The translations under genes and the position numbers were made by a program. DNA of 64,000 nucleotides from contig JAHJKP010000034.1 in NCBI GenBank assembly GCA_018821985.1, forward strand, positions 30,523 to 94,522, written 5' to 3'. Below the pieces are notes generated by a model. The model saw only the letters and a list, made by a program, of their open reading frames with translations, made no database searches and was not told the origin of the DNA. Positions 1-9,384 of the stretch are shown piece by piece. Position 1 is the first letter of the stretch; each line of letters opens with the position of its first letter. The DNA comes from Pseudomonadota bacterium. Lineage in GTDB: Bacteria > Desulfobacterota > Desulfobulbia > Desulfobulbales > Desulfocapsaceae.

Positions 1-1037
1 CTTGCTTATACGCACCTCATGGAAGATCAGGGGCAGCCGAAAGGTGTATAACTGACCTTGTCCTTTTATTCCTCTGCTCGATGAGCCTTTCTCTGTCCTT
101 GATTCTATGCTCCGCCATCGGAGGTGTATGGGACTTTTAGATATCCGTCAGAAGTTTGCTGTGCCCCTGGTGGTCTTTGAAAATGGGGGGGCAAGGAGGT
201 CAGCCGGAGAAAGCATCAACCGGAAACGGCAAATGCTAACATCTGGCGCCAGAAGGTCTGCTGGCGCACAAAATGGGAAGCAGAGACTGTGGCATAAGCA
301 CGGGTGGTGATCCGGAAACGGAGTTGCGCAACAGACGATAACTATGTGTCCTCATTGTTCTGTCAGGGAGGTGCCCCTGTGGGAAGAGCATCCCTGGCAG
401 ACATCCAGTGAATCTCTTCTGCATTCTCCATATCCTGAAAAAAATGGCAAGATTATGGGGCGACTTTGCCTTATCACCACGAAAAAGGTGAAATTGATTG
501 ACAATACAGTCGATATGAACAGAGAATCAGATAAGAGAATCCATGCGGCTGGGAAATAAAAACGGATCAAGATGATCTCCAGCCAGTATGAAAATGGTGA
601 AAATTGTACTCATCTTTCATTCTCTAGTTCTTATGATTAAAATTGAGTAAGCTCGAAATGAGCTAAGTATAAAATATGCATCTGGTTGAATAGTGGGTAA
701 AAAGGTGGCAGCAATCTTATTGCTCAAGTTTTATTGATGAGGGTGACTGGCTCGTTATATTAGGTAGTTGGATATAGTATTCGTATGTTGGCATTATTGT
801 TGAATCTTAAAATAGAATACCTCTATAGGAAGCTCAGCTATTAACCTTATAGACTCCCTTACGCGGGAGTGACGAAGCATTTAATTAATGTTATTCCCAT
901 GTAACCGGTAATCCCACATTCATAAGGGGTCTATTTTAGCTGAGTTTCCTATAGAACCACGTCTTATAAAAATAAGACGAGGCATATTTATCGCGTACTT
1001 TCTGACCTGAACAGCATGGCTTTTTAAGGAGATAGGA
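1..1037. other. Intergenic region with no recognisable gene
   Basis: I see no supportable gene in this kilobase. Open frames on both strands are short, mutually overlapping and match no family I recognise. Base composition shifts from GC-rich (about 180-470) to AT-rich (about 560-850), unlike the coding sequence that follows, so parts may be remnants of lost genes or mobile DNA. The only clear structure is the inverted-repeat element at 821-956, listed separately. The promoter of the efflux operon starting at 1038 must lie in or after that element. Confidence 0.6.
821..956. repeat. MITE-like element with about 20-bp terminal inverted repeats
   Basis: The arm at 821-840 is the reverse complement of 937-956 at 18 of 20 positions. 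The similarity continues inward less exactly: the motif ATAGACTCCC near 849-858 faces GGGGTCTAT near 926-934. The 96-base interior has no open frame and contains a small hairpin, CTCCC...GGGAG, at 854-870. Length, terminal repeats and lack of coding capacity resemble a miniature inverted-repeat transposable element. A regulatory RNA hairpin or strong terminator is the alternative. It sits 81 bases upstream of the efflux operon start. Confidence 0.55.
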
Positions 1038-2345
1038 ATGAATATGCCCATACGTTTCTTGCTGGCTCTGCTTCTTTTCATCTCCATGCCAGGGGGCGTA
1101 CTTGCGGCGCCGGAAAACAACCCTCCCTCCCCGGTCCTGGAGGAGCTTATCGGAGCGGCCCTGGCAGGTAACCCCGAACTGAAAGCGGCCGAGGCCCGTT
1201 TGCATCTCTACGAAAACAAGATCATCCCGGCCGGTTCCCTGAACGACCCCTCCCTCTCCTTCTCCTTGAGCAACTATCCGGTGGACACCTTTGCCGGTAA
1301 CGAATACGCTATGAGCGGCAAGGTGGTCAAGTTCTCCCAGGATCTCCCTTTCCCCGGGAAACTTGCGGCCCGCACCGAGGTTGCCGAACTGCAGGCCAAG
1401 TGGTACCAAGCCCTTCTTGCTGAGCAGCAACTACAACTTACCCGTCAAGTCAAGGATGCCTACTACTTCCTGGTCTATGCCGGCCGGGCCGTTGTTATCA
1501 CCGAGAAAAACATGAAGCTGCTCGATGATTTCATCCGCTTGACCGAGACCAGCTATGAGGTGGGCCGCGGCCAGCAGCAGGATGTGCTCAAGGCGCAGGT
1601 GGAGCGGGCAAAGCTGCTTGACCGCCTCTACAGCCTGCGCCAGCAGCGTGTCACCGCTCTTGCCGCCTTCAACCGCCTGGTGAATCGACCTTCGGCCACG
1701 GCGGTTGCGGAGATGTCCGACCCGGCACCTGCCGCCATTGAGACTCCCCTTGCCGAGCTCCAGAAAAATTCCGAAACCCTGCGCCCCATGTATGCGGCCT
1801 ACCGCTCCCTGATCGATCGCTATCAAGCCCAGTACAAGCTGGCCCAGCTCGACTACCAGCCGGACTTCAAGGTGGGACTGGCCTATGCCTTCCGGGAACC
1901 GAACATGGCCGATTCCGGCACCGACTTTGCCGGGATCGAGGTGGCGGTCAACCTGCCGATCTTCCGGGACAAGCGCAGTGCTGCCGTAGCCGAGGCCGAG
2001 GAGGGGGTGCGCATGGCCCTGGCCCAGTACGACGACTTCCGCAACCAGGTGCTCTTTAACATTCAGGATGCCTACAGTCAGGTGCAGACCAGCTATGATC
2101 AGGCCTCCCTATACAAGAATGGTATCATCCCCCAGGCCGGCCAGGCCCTGGAATCGGCGATCAATGGGTATCAGGTGGGCAAGCTCACCTTTCTGGGACT
2201 TCTGGATAACCTGATGACCCTTTACAACTTCGAGCTGCAATACCAGAAGGCAGTAAGCGACGGGCAACGCAACCTTGCCCGCCTGGAAGCGGAGTCCGGC
2301 CAGTCCAACACCCCGGCACAAAATAATGTCGGTCAGATGCCATGA
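1038..2345 (+). CDS. Outer-membrane efflux protein (TolC/CusC family)
   Basis: This 435-residue protein has a Sec signal peptide (charged start, hydrophobic core at about residues 6-22, cleavage after VLA). The rest is the long helical, alanine- and glutamine-rich sequence of an outer-membrane efflux (OEP/TolC) protein, with two half-repeats. A strong ribosome-binding site, AAGGAGA, precedes the ATG. It heads an operon with the adaptor and RND pump that follow, so its inferred role is the outer-membrane exit duct for Cu(I)/Ag(I) or a related metal. The length is normal for single-operon CusC/CzcC-type proteins. Metal specificity cannot be read from this subunit alone. Confidence 0.88.
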   Translation: MNMPIRFLLALLLFISMPGGVLAAPENNPPSPVLEELIGAALAGNPELKAAEARLHLYENKIIPAGSLNDPSLSFSLSNYPVDTFAGNEYAMSGKVVKFSQDLPFPGKLAARTEVAELQAKWYQALLAEQQLQLTRQVKDAYYFLVYAGRAVVITEKNMKLLDDFIRLTETSYEVGRGQQQDVLKAQVERAKLLDRLYSLRQQRVTALAAFNRLVNRPSATAVAEMSDPAPAAIETPLAELQKNSETLRPMYAAYRSLIDRYQAQYKLAQLDYQPDFKVGLAYAFREPNMADSGTDFAGIEVAVNLPIFRDKRSAAVAEAEEGVRMALAQYDDFRNQVLFNIQDAYSQVQTSYDQASLYKNGIIPQAGQALESAINGYQVGKLTFLGLLDNLMTLYNFELQYQKAVSDGQRNLARLEAESGQSNTPAQNNVGQMP

Positions 2346-2368
2346 CATGGCAAGGAGCACCAATAATC

Positions 2369-3739
2369 ATGCTGCGGACACTTAAATTTTTTCTGACTGC
2401 CTCTCTCGCTCTCCTGCTGCTATTTACCGGCCCCATTGCGTTTTTGCCGTCTGATGCTGAACATGTCCACCTGCATCTTTCGGCAGGTCCTGACGAGGCC
2501 AGGGCTGAGAGCCAGAAATACACCTGCAGCATGCATCCTTTCATTATCCGGGATGAGCCGGGTAACTGCCCCATTTGTGGCATGACCCTTACCCCGATAA
2601 AAATTGCGGGCCCCAGCCAGGGAAGCCAATCCGGAGAGCATGATTCCTCAGGTGCGATCATCACCATCGATCCGGTGACCCAGCAGAACATGGGCGTACG
2701 CCTCTCCACCGTCAGTCGCCGGGACATGAGCCGGACCATTCGCACCGTCGGTGTGGTTGCCTACGAGGAGCCGCACCAATATTCCATCAACTCAAAGATC
2801 GAGGGCTGGATCGAACGGCTTCATGTCAATGAGACCGGCAGCCAGGTAAAGAAAGGCCAGCCCCTGCTGGAAATCTACAGCCCTGAACTGGTCACGGCCC
2901 AGGAAGAGTTTCTCCTGGCCCTGCGCAACAAGGCGGCCCTGGCACAGAGTGATGTGCCGGAAATCGCCGCCGGTGCCGGGCGCCTGCTGGAATCATCACG
3001 CAAAAGGTTGCGCTACTGGGATATAAGCGAAGGACAGATCAAGAAGCTCGAGAAAACAGGAACGGTCCAAAAAAGCCTCACCCTCTATTCCCAGTATGAC
3101 GGGGTGCTTACCCAGAAGAAGGTTAATGAGGGCATGTTTGTCAAGGCAGGGATGGAGCTGTTCCAGATCGCTGATATCTCCAAGGTGTGGGTCTATGCCG
3201 ACATCTATGAGTATGAACTGCCCTGGCTCACGGTAGGGCAGACGGCAAGCATCCAGCTGCCCTATCAACGGGAGCCGGTCCAGGGGAGGATCAGCACCAT
3301 TTACCCCTATGTGGAGACCAAGACCAGGACCGTCAAGGCCAGGATCGATCTGGACAACCCCGGCTTCGAACTCAAACCTGACATGTATGTGAATGTCCGC
3401 ATTGAGACGCAGGCGGTCAAAAATGTGCTCACCATACCGATGGAGGCAGTACTCAATTCCGGGGAACGCCAGTCCGTTTTCGTTTCTCTGGGGGAAGGAA
3501 AATTCGAACCGCGCTTGGTGAAGCTGGGTCTGCAGACTGAGGATGGCTTTGTGCAGGTGGTGCAGGGGCTTGCTGAAAACGAGAGCATCGTGGTCTCCGC
3601 CCAGTTCATGCTCGACTCGGAAAGCACCCTGCGGGCGGCAGTGCAGAAGATGACGGAACTGGAAAAAGAGCAGCCCCCTGCCGGGAAAGCAGCCGGTCCC
3701 AAGGCCGAAGAATCTCTTGATTCTCTCTTTGAGAAGTAG
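2369..3739 (+). CDS. cusB: Heavy-metal efflux RND periplasmic adaptor (CusB family)
   Basis: This is a membrane-fusion adaptor linking the RND pump to the outer-membrane channel. I chose the ATG at 2369 because AAGGAG lies upstream at good spacing and the product begins with a hydrophobic signal/anchor. An in-frame ATG at 2342 overlaps the previous gene but has no such site. The mature N-terminus carries a heavy-metal-binding module with YTCSMHP and a CPICGMTL cysteine/methionine cluster, typical of CusB-like adaptors. HlyD-type barrel-sandwich and beta-barrel domains follow (for example IEGWIERLHV and YDGVLTQK). The 456-residue length is normal. The CSMHP...CPICGM module favours copper/silver, though zinc cannot be excluded. 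Confidence 0.9.
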   Translation: MLRTLKFFLTASLALLLLFTGPIAFLPSDAEHVHLHLSAGPDEARAESQKYTCSMHPFIIRDEPGNCPICGMTLTPIKIAGPSQGSQSGEHDSSGAIITIDPVTQQNMGVRLSTVSRRDMSRTIRTVGVVAYEEPHQYSINSKIEGWIERLHVNETGSQVKKGQPLLEIYSPELVTAQEEFLLALRNKAALAQSDVPEIAAGAGRLLESSRKRLRYWDISEGQIKKLEKTGTVQKSLTLYSQYDGVLTQKKVNEGMFVKAGMELFQIADISKVWVYADIYEYELPWLTVGQTASIQLPYQREPVQGRISTIYPYVETKTRTVKARIDLDNPGFELKPDMYVNVRIETQAVKNVLTIPMEAVLNSGERQSVFVSLGEGKFEPRLVKLGLQTEDGFVQVVQGLAENESIVVSAQFMLDSESTLRAAVQKMTELEKEQPPAGKAAGPKAEESLDSLFEK

Positions 3740-3747
3740 GCGCGCCC

Positions 3748-6700
3748 ATGCTCACCAAGATAATCGAGGGGTCCATCAACAATAAATTCATGGTCATTCT
3801 CCTCACCGCCCTCCTGATCGTGGGCGGCGGCTATGCCCTGAAAAATACGCCCATTGACGCCATTCCGGATCTCTCGGACGTCCAGGTGATCATCTTCACC
3901 GAGTACGCCGGCCAGGCACCTCAGGTGGTGGAGGATCAGGTGACCTATCCCCTGACCACCCAGATGCTGGCCGTCCCCCATGCCAAGGTGGTGCGGGGCT
4001 ACTCCTTTTTTGGCTTCTCCTTTGTCTATGTGATCTTTGACGACGGCACGGACATCTACTGGGCCCGGTCCCGGGTGCTCGAGTATCTCAACTATGCCTC
4101 CGGCAAGCTGCCGCAAGGGGTCACCCCAAGTCTTGGGCCGGATGCCACCGGAGTCGGCTGGGTCTATGAATATGTGCTGGAAAGCGATCGTCATGACCTG
4201 CAGCAGCTCCGCTCCATCCAGGACTGGTACCTGCGTTACGAACTGGCGGCGGTGGAAGGGGTCTCCGAGGTGGCGAGCATCGGCGGCTATGTGAAGCAGT
4301 ATCAGGTGTCCGTGGATCCCAACCGCTTGCTGGCCTACCATGTCACCATCCCCCAGATCCGCCAGGCCATCCAACACAGCAACAATGATGTCGGCGGCCG
4401 CCTGCTGGAGATGGGCGAGACCGAGTTCATGGTGCGGGGCCTGGGCTACATCAAATCGGTGGCCGACATTGAGCAGGTGGTGGTTGCAACCGACCGCGCC
4501 GGTACCCCGATCCTGGTCAAGGATCTGGCCGAGGTAGGCATCGGGCCGGAACTGCGGCGCGGGGCAACGGAACTTGACGGCAAGGGCGAGACCGTGGGCG
4601 GCATTGTCGTCATGCGCTACGGTGAAAACGCCCTGACCGTAATCGAGAAGGTCAAGAAGAAACTCGCATCGCTTCAGGCAGGGCTGCCCGAGGGTGTGCG
4701 GATCAAGGCGGTCTATGATCGCTCCGGTCTGATCGAGCGGGCGGTGGACACCTTGAAGGGCAAGCTCATCGAGGAGAGTATCGTGGTTGCCCTGGTGACT
4801 GCGCTCTTCCTCTTCCATTTGCCCAGCGCCTTTGTCGCTATCTTCACCCTGCCGGTGGCGATCCTCATGGCCTTCATCGTCATGCATGCCCAGGGGATCA
4901 ACGCCAATATCATGAGTCTTGGCGGCATCGCCATCGCCATCGGGGCCATGATCGACGCCGCCATCATCATGATTGAAAACGCCCACAAACATCTGGAGCG
5001 GGACCGGGGTAAAAAGCCGCACTGGGATATCATCATGGAGTCGGCCAAGGAGGTGGGTCCCACCCTCTTCTATTCCCTTCTGGTCATCACCGTCTCCTTC
5101 CTGCCGGTCTTCACCCTGCAGGAGCAGTCCGGCCGACTCTTCAAGCCCCTGGCCTTTACCAAGACCTATGCCATGGGGGCGGCCGCTCTGCTTTCAGTCA
5201 CCCTGGTGCCGGTGCTCATGGGCTGGTTTATCCGCGGCAATATCAAGCCGGAACATGCCAACCCCATCAACCGGCTGCTGATTCGGATTTACCATCCGGT
5301 GGTTGATTTTGTCCTCAGATGGCGTACAGGTACCATCCTGGTGGCCCTGCTTCTCATTGCCTCCATTGCCTGGCCCATCAGCCGGATGGGTTCCGAGTTC
5401 ATGCCGCCCCTCTATGAAGGCGACCTGCTCTATATGCCCACCACCATGCCGGGGGTCTCCATCACCAAGGCCAAAGAACTGCTGCAGCAGACCGATCGCA
5501 TCATCGCCAGCTTTCCCGAGGTCGAACACGTCTTCGGCAAGATAGGCAGGGCAGAGACTGCCACCGATCCGGCCCCCCTTTCCATGCTGGAAACAACCAT
5601 CATGCTCAGGCCCGAGGAGCAGTGGCGCAAGGTGAAGGTCAGCCGCTTCTACAGCCCCTGGCCGGCATGGCTGCAAAGGCCTTTACGTTTACTTTGGCCG
5701 GAGCAGAAGGCGATGACGCCGGAACAGCTCATTGAACGACTCAATAATGCCATCCAGTTTCCCGGCCTGACCAATGCCTGGACCATGCCGATCAAGACCC
5801 GGATTGACATGCTCTCCACCGGCATCAAGACGCCGGTGGGCATCAAGGTCATGGGCAACGACCTGAATGAGCTCAGCCGCATCGGTGAGGAGATTGAGGC
5901 GTTGATCGGCACCCTTTCCGGCACATTGAGTGCCTATTCTGAAAGGGTGGTGGGCGGTAACTATCTCGATTTTACGGTCGACCGCACTGCCGCTGCCCGT
6001 TATGGTCTCACCGTCGGCGAGGTGCAGGACATCATCCAGTCGGCCATCGGGGGTATGAATGTTACCCAGACCGTGGAAGGGCTGGAGCGCTATCCGGTAA
6101 ACATCCGCTATCAGCGCGACTATCGCAATGACCTGCAGGCCCTGCACCGCATCCTGGTGCCGCTGCGTGACGGCACCCATATTCCCATGTCCCAGGTGGC
6201 CACCATCACCATGCACAAGGGGCCGCCAGCCATCAAGAGCGAAAACGCCCGCCGCACCGCCTGGGTCTATGTGGACATCACCGGCATCGATATCGGCACC
6301 TATGTGCAGCAGGCGCAGGCGGCAGTGGCGGCCAAGATTAAGTTGCCCCCCGGCTATTCCATCGTCTGGAGCGGCCAGTATGAATACATGCAATCGGCCA
6401 AGGAACGGCTGGTGGTGATCATCCCCCTGACCATCCTGCTCATCTTCGTCATCATCTTTCTGAACACCAAGTCGCTGGTGAAAACCGCCATCGTCTTTCT
6501 GGCCGTGCCCTTCTCCCTGGTGGGCGCCTTCTGGTTCCTCTACCTCCTTGGTTACCATACCTCGGTGGCGGTCTGGGTCGGGATTATTGCCCTGGCAGGA
6601 CTCGATGCCGAGACCGGGGTAGTGATGCTGCTCTACCTTGATATCTCCCACAAGCTCTGGGCAGATGCCGACCGGATGCGCACCCGGGGCGATCTCAACC

Positions 6701-6966
6701 AGGCTATCCACCACGGGGCGGTCAAACGCATCCGGCCCAAGATCATGACCATCTCGGTGATCATCGCCGGTCTTCTGCCCATCATGTGGAGCCATGGCGC
6801 CGGTGCCGATGTGATGAAGCGGATCGCAGCCCCCATGGTGGGCGGGGTGGTGACCTCCGGCATCATGGAGCTGATGGTCTACCCGGTTATCTTCTTTCTT
6901 TGGCGCGGCTGGAATCTGGAGAAAAGCATGATTGCCACTGCCACAGACGAGGTGGAAGGGTCATAA
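3748..6966 (+). CDS. cusA: Heavy-metal efflux RND pump (CusA/CzcA family)
   Basis: This 1072-residue HME-RND proton antiporter drives metal export across the periplasm. The N-terminal transmembrane helix is followed by the family hallmark NTPIDAIPDLSDVQV and the first porter domain. Transmembrane segment 4, near residues 390-410, reads AIGAMIDAAIIMIENAHK, holding the Asp and Glu conserved in CusA proton relays. A second porter domain and the C-terminal membrane block follow, including GLDAETGVVMLLY. It begins 8 bases after the adaptor gene and is translationally close to it. The length is usual for CusA (about 1040-1070). The gene is GC-rich and intact, with no sign of decay. Confidence 0.93.
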   Translation: MLTKIIEGSINNKFMVILLTALLIVGGGYALKNTPIDAIPDLSDVQVIIFTEYAGQAPQVVEDQVTYPLTTQMLAVPHAKVVRGYSFFGFSFVYVIFDDGTDIYWARSRVLEYLNYASGKLPQGVTPSLGPDATGVGWVYEYVLESDRHDLQQLRSIQDWYLRYELAAVEGVSEVASIGGYVKQYQVSVDPNRLLAYHVTIPQIRQAIQHSNNDVGGRLLEMGETEFMVRGLGYIKSVADIEQVVVATDRAGTPILVKDLAEVGIGPELRRGATELDGKGETVGGIVVMRYGENALTVIEKVKKKLASLQAGLPEGVRIKAVYDRSGLIERAVDTLKGKLIEESIVVALVTALFLFHLPSAFVAIFTLPVAILMAFIVMHAQGINANIMSLGGIAIAIGAMIDAAIIMIENAHKHLERDRGKKPHWDIIMESAKEVGPTLFYSLLVITVSFLPVFTLQEQSGRLFKPLAFTKTYAMGAAALLSVTLVPVLMGWFIRGNIKPEHANPINRLLIRIYHPVVDFVLRWRTGTILVALLLIASIAWPISRMGSEFMPPLYEGDLLYMPTTMPGVSITKAKELLQQTDRIIASFPEVEHVFGKIGRAETATDPAPLSMLETTIMLRPEEQWRKVKVSRFYSPWPAWLQRPLRLLWPEQKAMTPEQLIERLNNAIQFPGLTNAWTMPIKTRIDMLSTGIKTPVGIKVMGNDLNELSRIGEEIEALIGTLSGTLSAYSERVVGGNYLDFTVDRTAAARYGLTVGEVQDIIQSAIGGMNVTQTVEGLERYPVNIRYQRDYRNDLQALHRILVPLRDGTHIPMSQVATITMHKGPPAIKSENARRTAWVYVDITGIDIGTYVQQAQAAVAAKIKLPPGYSIVWSGQYEYMQSAKERLVVIIPLTILLIFVIIFLNTKSLVKTAIVFLAVPFSLVGAFWFLYLLGYHTSVAVWVGIIALAGLDAETGVVMLLYLDISHKLWADADRMRTRGDLNQAIHHGAVKRIRPKIMTISVIIAGLLPIMWSHGAGADVMKRIAAPMVGGVVTSGIMELMVYPVIFFLWRGWNLEKSMIATATDEVEGS

Positions 6967-7035
6967 CCCAGCATAAACTCTATTCTCACGCGGAATAATC
7001 CGTTTTTTACAAAGAAATTCAAGAGGAGAAAAACA

Positions 7036-7503
7036 ATGAAAACGAAGCTGATGCAACTGATAAGCGCCCTGGTTTTTCTGATCCTGGCCGTCGGAGCCCA
7101 GGCAATGGAGCCTGCTACAACGGAGCATGACACAATGGCCGGCATGGAGATGGGCGGCGGTGAGATCATGCTGCCGGAGGTAACGGTGGACGGGGTCAAG
7201 GCCATGGCCCACCTGCTGGATACCAGCAAGGCCATGGCAGAGGCTGGCATGAGCACGACCAATCATCTCATGATCACCTTTACCGATCTTGCCACCGGCA
7301 AGGTCCTGGACTCAGGCATGGTTGCGGTCAAGGTCGTCGATCCTGCCGGCAAAAAAACGGAGGCCGCACAGATGATGGCCATGGAAGGAAGTTTTGGCGC
7401 AGATGTGGCATTAAGTGAGAAGGGAAAGTACGTTTTTGAGGTGGGTACCAAGCTGGGCCAGGGTGAAAAACGGCAGTTCCTCTTTGACTATATGGTCAAG
7501 TAA
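7036..7503 (+). CDS. Methionine/histidine-rich periplasmic protein of the efflux operon
   Basis: This 155-residue exported protein has a clear signal peptide ending at AQA-ME. The mature N-terminus is rich in Met and His (TEHDTMAGMEMGGGEIM), as in proteins that bind Cu(I)/Ag(I). The C-terminal 100 residues look like a small beta-sandwich (LMITFTDLATGKVLDSG...KYVFEVGTKLG), possibly of the YtkA/FixH-like type. A good AAGAGGAG site precedes the ATG. It lies 69 bases behind cusA in the same orientation, so a metallochaperone or sensor role for the efflux system is a reasonable inference. I do not recognise a named gene. Confidence 0.7.
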   Translation: MKTKLMQLISALVFLILAVGAQAMEPATTEHDTMAGMEMGGGEIMLPEVTVDGVKAMAHLLDTSKAMAEAGMSTTNHLMITFTDLATGKVLDSGMVAVKVVDPAGKKTEAAQMMAMEGSFGADVALSEKGKYVFEVGTKLGQGEKRQFLFDYMVK

Positions 7504-7515
7504 GAGGCGGGACCG

Positions 7516-7547
7516 GGACAGGCCGGAGGAGTTCCGACCTGTCCTTT
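7516..7547 (+). terminator. Hairpin after the metal-efflux operon
   Basis: GGACAGG at 7516-7522 pairs with CCTGTCC at 7538-7544. An inner CGGA/TCCG extends the stem across one mismatch. It is followed by only a short T run, so it is a weak intrinsic terminator or RNA-stabilising hairpin closing the efflux operon. Confidence 0.45.
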
Positions 7548-7659
7548 CACCTTGCCAGAAAACTGCACCCACTAGCCCTTGGCACACCAAATAAGTGTGG
7601 CGGGACCGCCCATACTCTTTCGCACGGGGGCTCAATAACTAAAGACCAAAAAGGTAACT

Positions 7660-7821
7660 ATGAACATGAGCATCAATTTAAGCCTTGCCCCACTAATATC
7701 GCTGATCGCCGGCATTCTTATTCTGGTTGTTCCGCGTCTGCTGAACTACATCGTTGCAATGTATTTGATCATTATCGGCTTGATAGGACTGTTCGGAGCG
7801 AGCGGTTTTCAGATCCGCTAA
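7660..7821 (+). CDS. Small membrane protein, DUF3096 family
   Basis: This 53-residue protein begins MNMSINLSLAPLIS and is almost entirely hydrophobic, with two predicted membrane helices separated by PRLLNYIV. That pattern (LIAGILILVVPRLLNY followed by MYLIIIGLIGLFG) is characteristic of the DUF3096 family of tiny bacterial membrane proteins of unknown function. An AAGGT site lies just upstream of the ATG. It sits alone between the metal-efflux operon and the sugar operon, 90 bases before zwf. No role can be assigned from context. Confidence 0.75.
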   Translation: MNMSINLSLAPLISLIAGILILVVPRLLNYIVAMYLIIIGLIGLFGASGFQIR

Positions 7822-7911
7822 TGGCAGGTGCCGAACATCCGACAAAGATGGTATGAAGTGCCTTGTTGAACTGAACAGTGTATTGTTTTTTTTATAACAG
7901 GAGGTCGCAGT

Positions 7912-9378
7912 ATGCCGGAACAGAAGAATATAGCGTGTGACTTTGCCATCTTCGGAGTGCTTGGTGATCTGTCCCGCCGCAAACTCATCCCTTCGCTCTA
8001 CCAGTTGGACCGTGAAGGACTGCTGCATCCAGAAACCCGGATTCTAGGAATTGCCCGTCATGATCTCAGTCATGCTGATTTTGTCGGGAAAATGCGGGCG
8101 GCACTGGAAATCTTTGTTAAAAATGGCCTGGATGAAGAGGTGGTGGAGCGTCTGCTGGCTCGTCTCAGTTATGTCCTGATCAATATTGATCAAGCCGAGG
8201 ACTATAAAAAGCTGTTGGCAGCAACCGATCAGGGCAGGCGGGTGTTGATCAATTATTTTTCGGTTGCTCCCAATCTTTATGAAGATATCTGCCAAGGGCT
8301 TGATCACGCTGGTATTATCACGCCTGAAACCAGGGTGGTACTCGAAAAACCGATTGGCCGGGATCTGGCCTCGTCCCAGGAGATCAATGATGTGGTGGCC
8401 AGAGTCTTTGCTGAGAGTCAGGTCTATCGGATTGATCACTATCTGGGCAAGGAAACGGTCATGAACCTGCTTGCTTTGCGTTTTGCCAACTCCATCTTCA
8501 CCACCAATTGGGACCATGATACTATTGATCATGTCCAGATCACCGTGGCGGAAGAGGTGGGCATTGAGGGGCGGTGGGGCTATTTCGACAAATCCGGCCA
8601 GTTGCGGGATATGGTGCAGAATCATCTGATACAGATCCTTACTTTGGTGGCCATGGAGCCGCCAGCCAATATGGACGGAGACTCCATCCGCAACGAGAAG
8701 CTCAAGGTGCTCAAGGCTCTGCGTCCAATTACCGTTGACAATGTGGACGATAAAACTGTGCGTGGCCAGTATGCTGGCGGTTTTATTAAAGGTAATCCGG
8801 TTGCCGGCTATCTGCAGGAAGAGGGCGGGAATCCCAGGTCCACTACTGAAAGCTTTGTCGCCATCAAGGTGGATATCGACAACTGGCGTTGGGCGGGCGT
8901 CCCTTTTTATCTGCGGACCGGTAAACGGATGACCACCAAGCGTTCAGAGGTCGTTATCTTTTTTAAACAATTGCCTCATAATATCTTCAAGGACAGCTAC
9001 AGGGATCTGCCGCCCAACAAGCTGGTGATTCGTCTTCAGCCAGATGAGGGGGTGGAGATTGAGATGCTGAACAAGGTGCCTGGGATCGGCAAGGGGATCA
9101 AGCTGCAGAAGACCATGTTGAATTTGAGTTTTTCAGATGCCTTTTTGGGTGAGCACGTAGCTGACGCCTATGAACGTCTCATCCTGGAGACGATGATCGG
9201 CAATCAGTCCCTCTTTATCCGTCGTGATGAGGTGGAGCGCTCCTGGGTGTGGATTGACTCCATCCAAGAGGCATGGGCCAGTTCCAATGAGCCGCCTCGG
9301 ACGTATCCTGCCGGCTCCTGGGGACCGGTGGCCTCAGTGGCCCTTCTGGCGCGGGATGGACGGGAGTGGGAGGAATAA
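7912..9378 (+). CDS. zwf: Glucose-6-phosphate 1-dehydrogenase
   Basis: It oxidises glucose-6-phosphate to 6-phosphogluconolactone with NAD(P)+, the first step of the oxidative pentose-phosphate and Entner-Doudoroff routes. The N-terminal Rossmann motif reads FGVLGDLSRRKLIPSLYQL. The substrate-binding/catalytic signature RIDHYLGKE is at residues 173-181, with the catalytic-region His at 176. The length of 488 residues is typical. The start has an ideal AGGAGG ribosome site. It heads a five-gene run (zwf, pgl, edd, eda, mutarotase) on one strand with short gaps, so it most likely feeds the Entner-Doudoroff pathway here. Confidence 0.95.
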   Translation: MPEQKNIACDFAIFGVLGDLSRRKLIPSLYQLDREGLLHPETRILGIARHDLSHADFVGKMRAALEIFVKNGLDEEVVERLLARLSYVLINIDQAEDYKKLLAATDQGRRVLINYFSVAPNLYEDICQGLDHAGIITPETRVVLEKPIGRDLASSQEINDVVARVFAESQVYRIDHYLGKETVMNLLALRFANSIFTTNWDHDTIDHVQITVAEEVGIEGRWGYFDKSGQLRDMVQNHLIQILTLVAMEPPANMDGDSIRNEKLKVLKALRPITVDNVDDKTVRGQYAGGFIKGNPVAGYLQEEGGNPRSTTESFVAIKVDIDNWRWAGVPFYLRTGKRMTTKRSEVVIFFKQLPHNIFKDSYRDLPPNKLVIRLQPDEGVEIEMLNKVPGIGKGIKLQKTMLNLSFSDAFLGEHVADAYERLILETMIGNQSLFIRRDEVERSWVWIDSIQEAWASSNEPPRTYPAGSWGPVASVALLARDGREWEE

Positions 9379-9384
9379 CTGGCG

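Noticed and set aside
107..559. Two small open frames in the opening kilobase as genes
   Set aside because: They match no family I recognise, lack good ribosome sites, overlap frames on the other strand and have the low-complexity look of chance translation (repeated GARRSAG).
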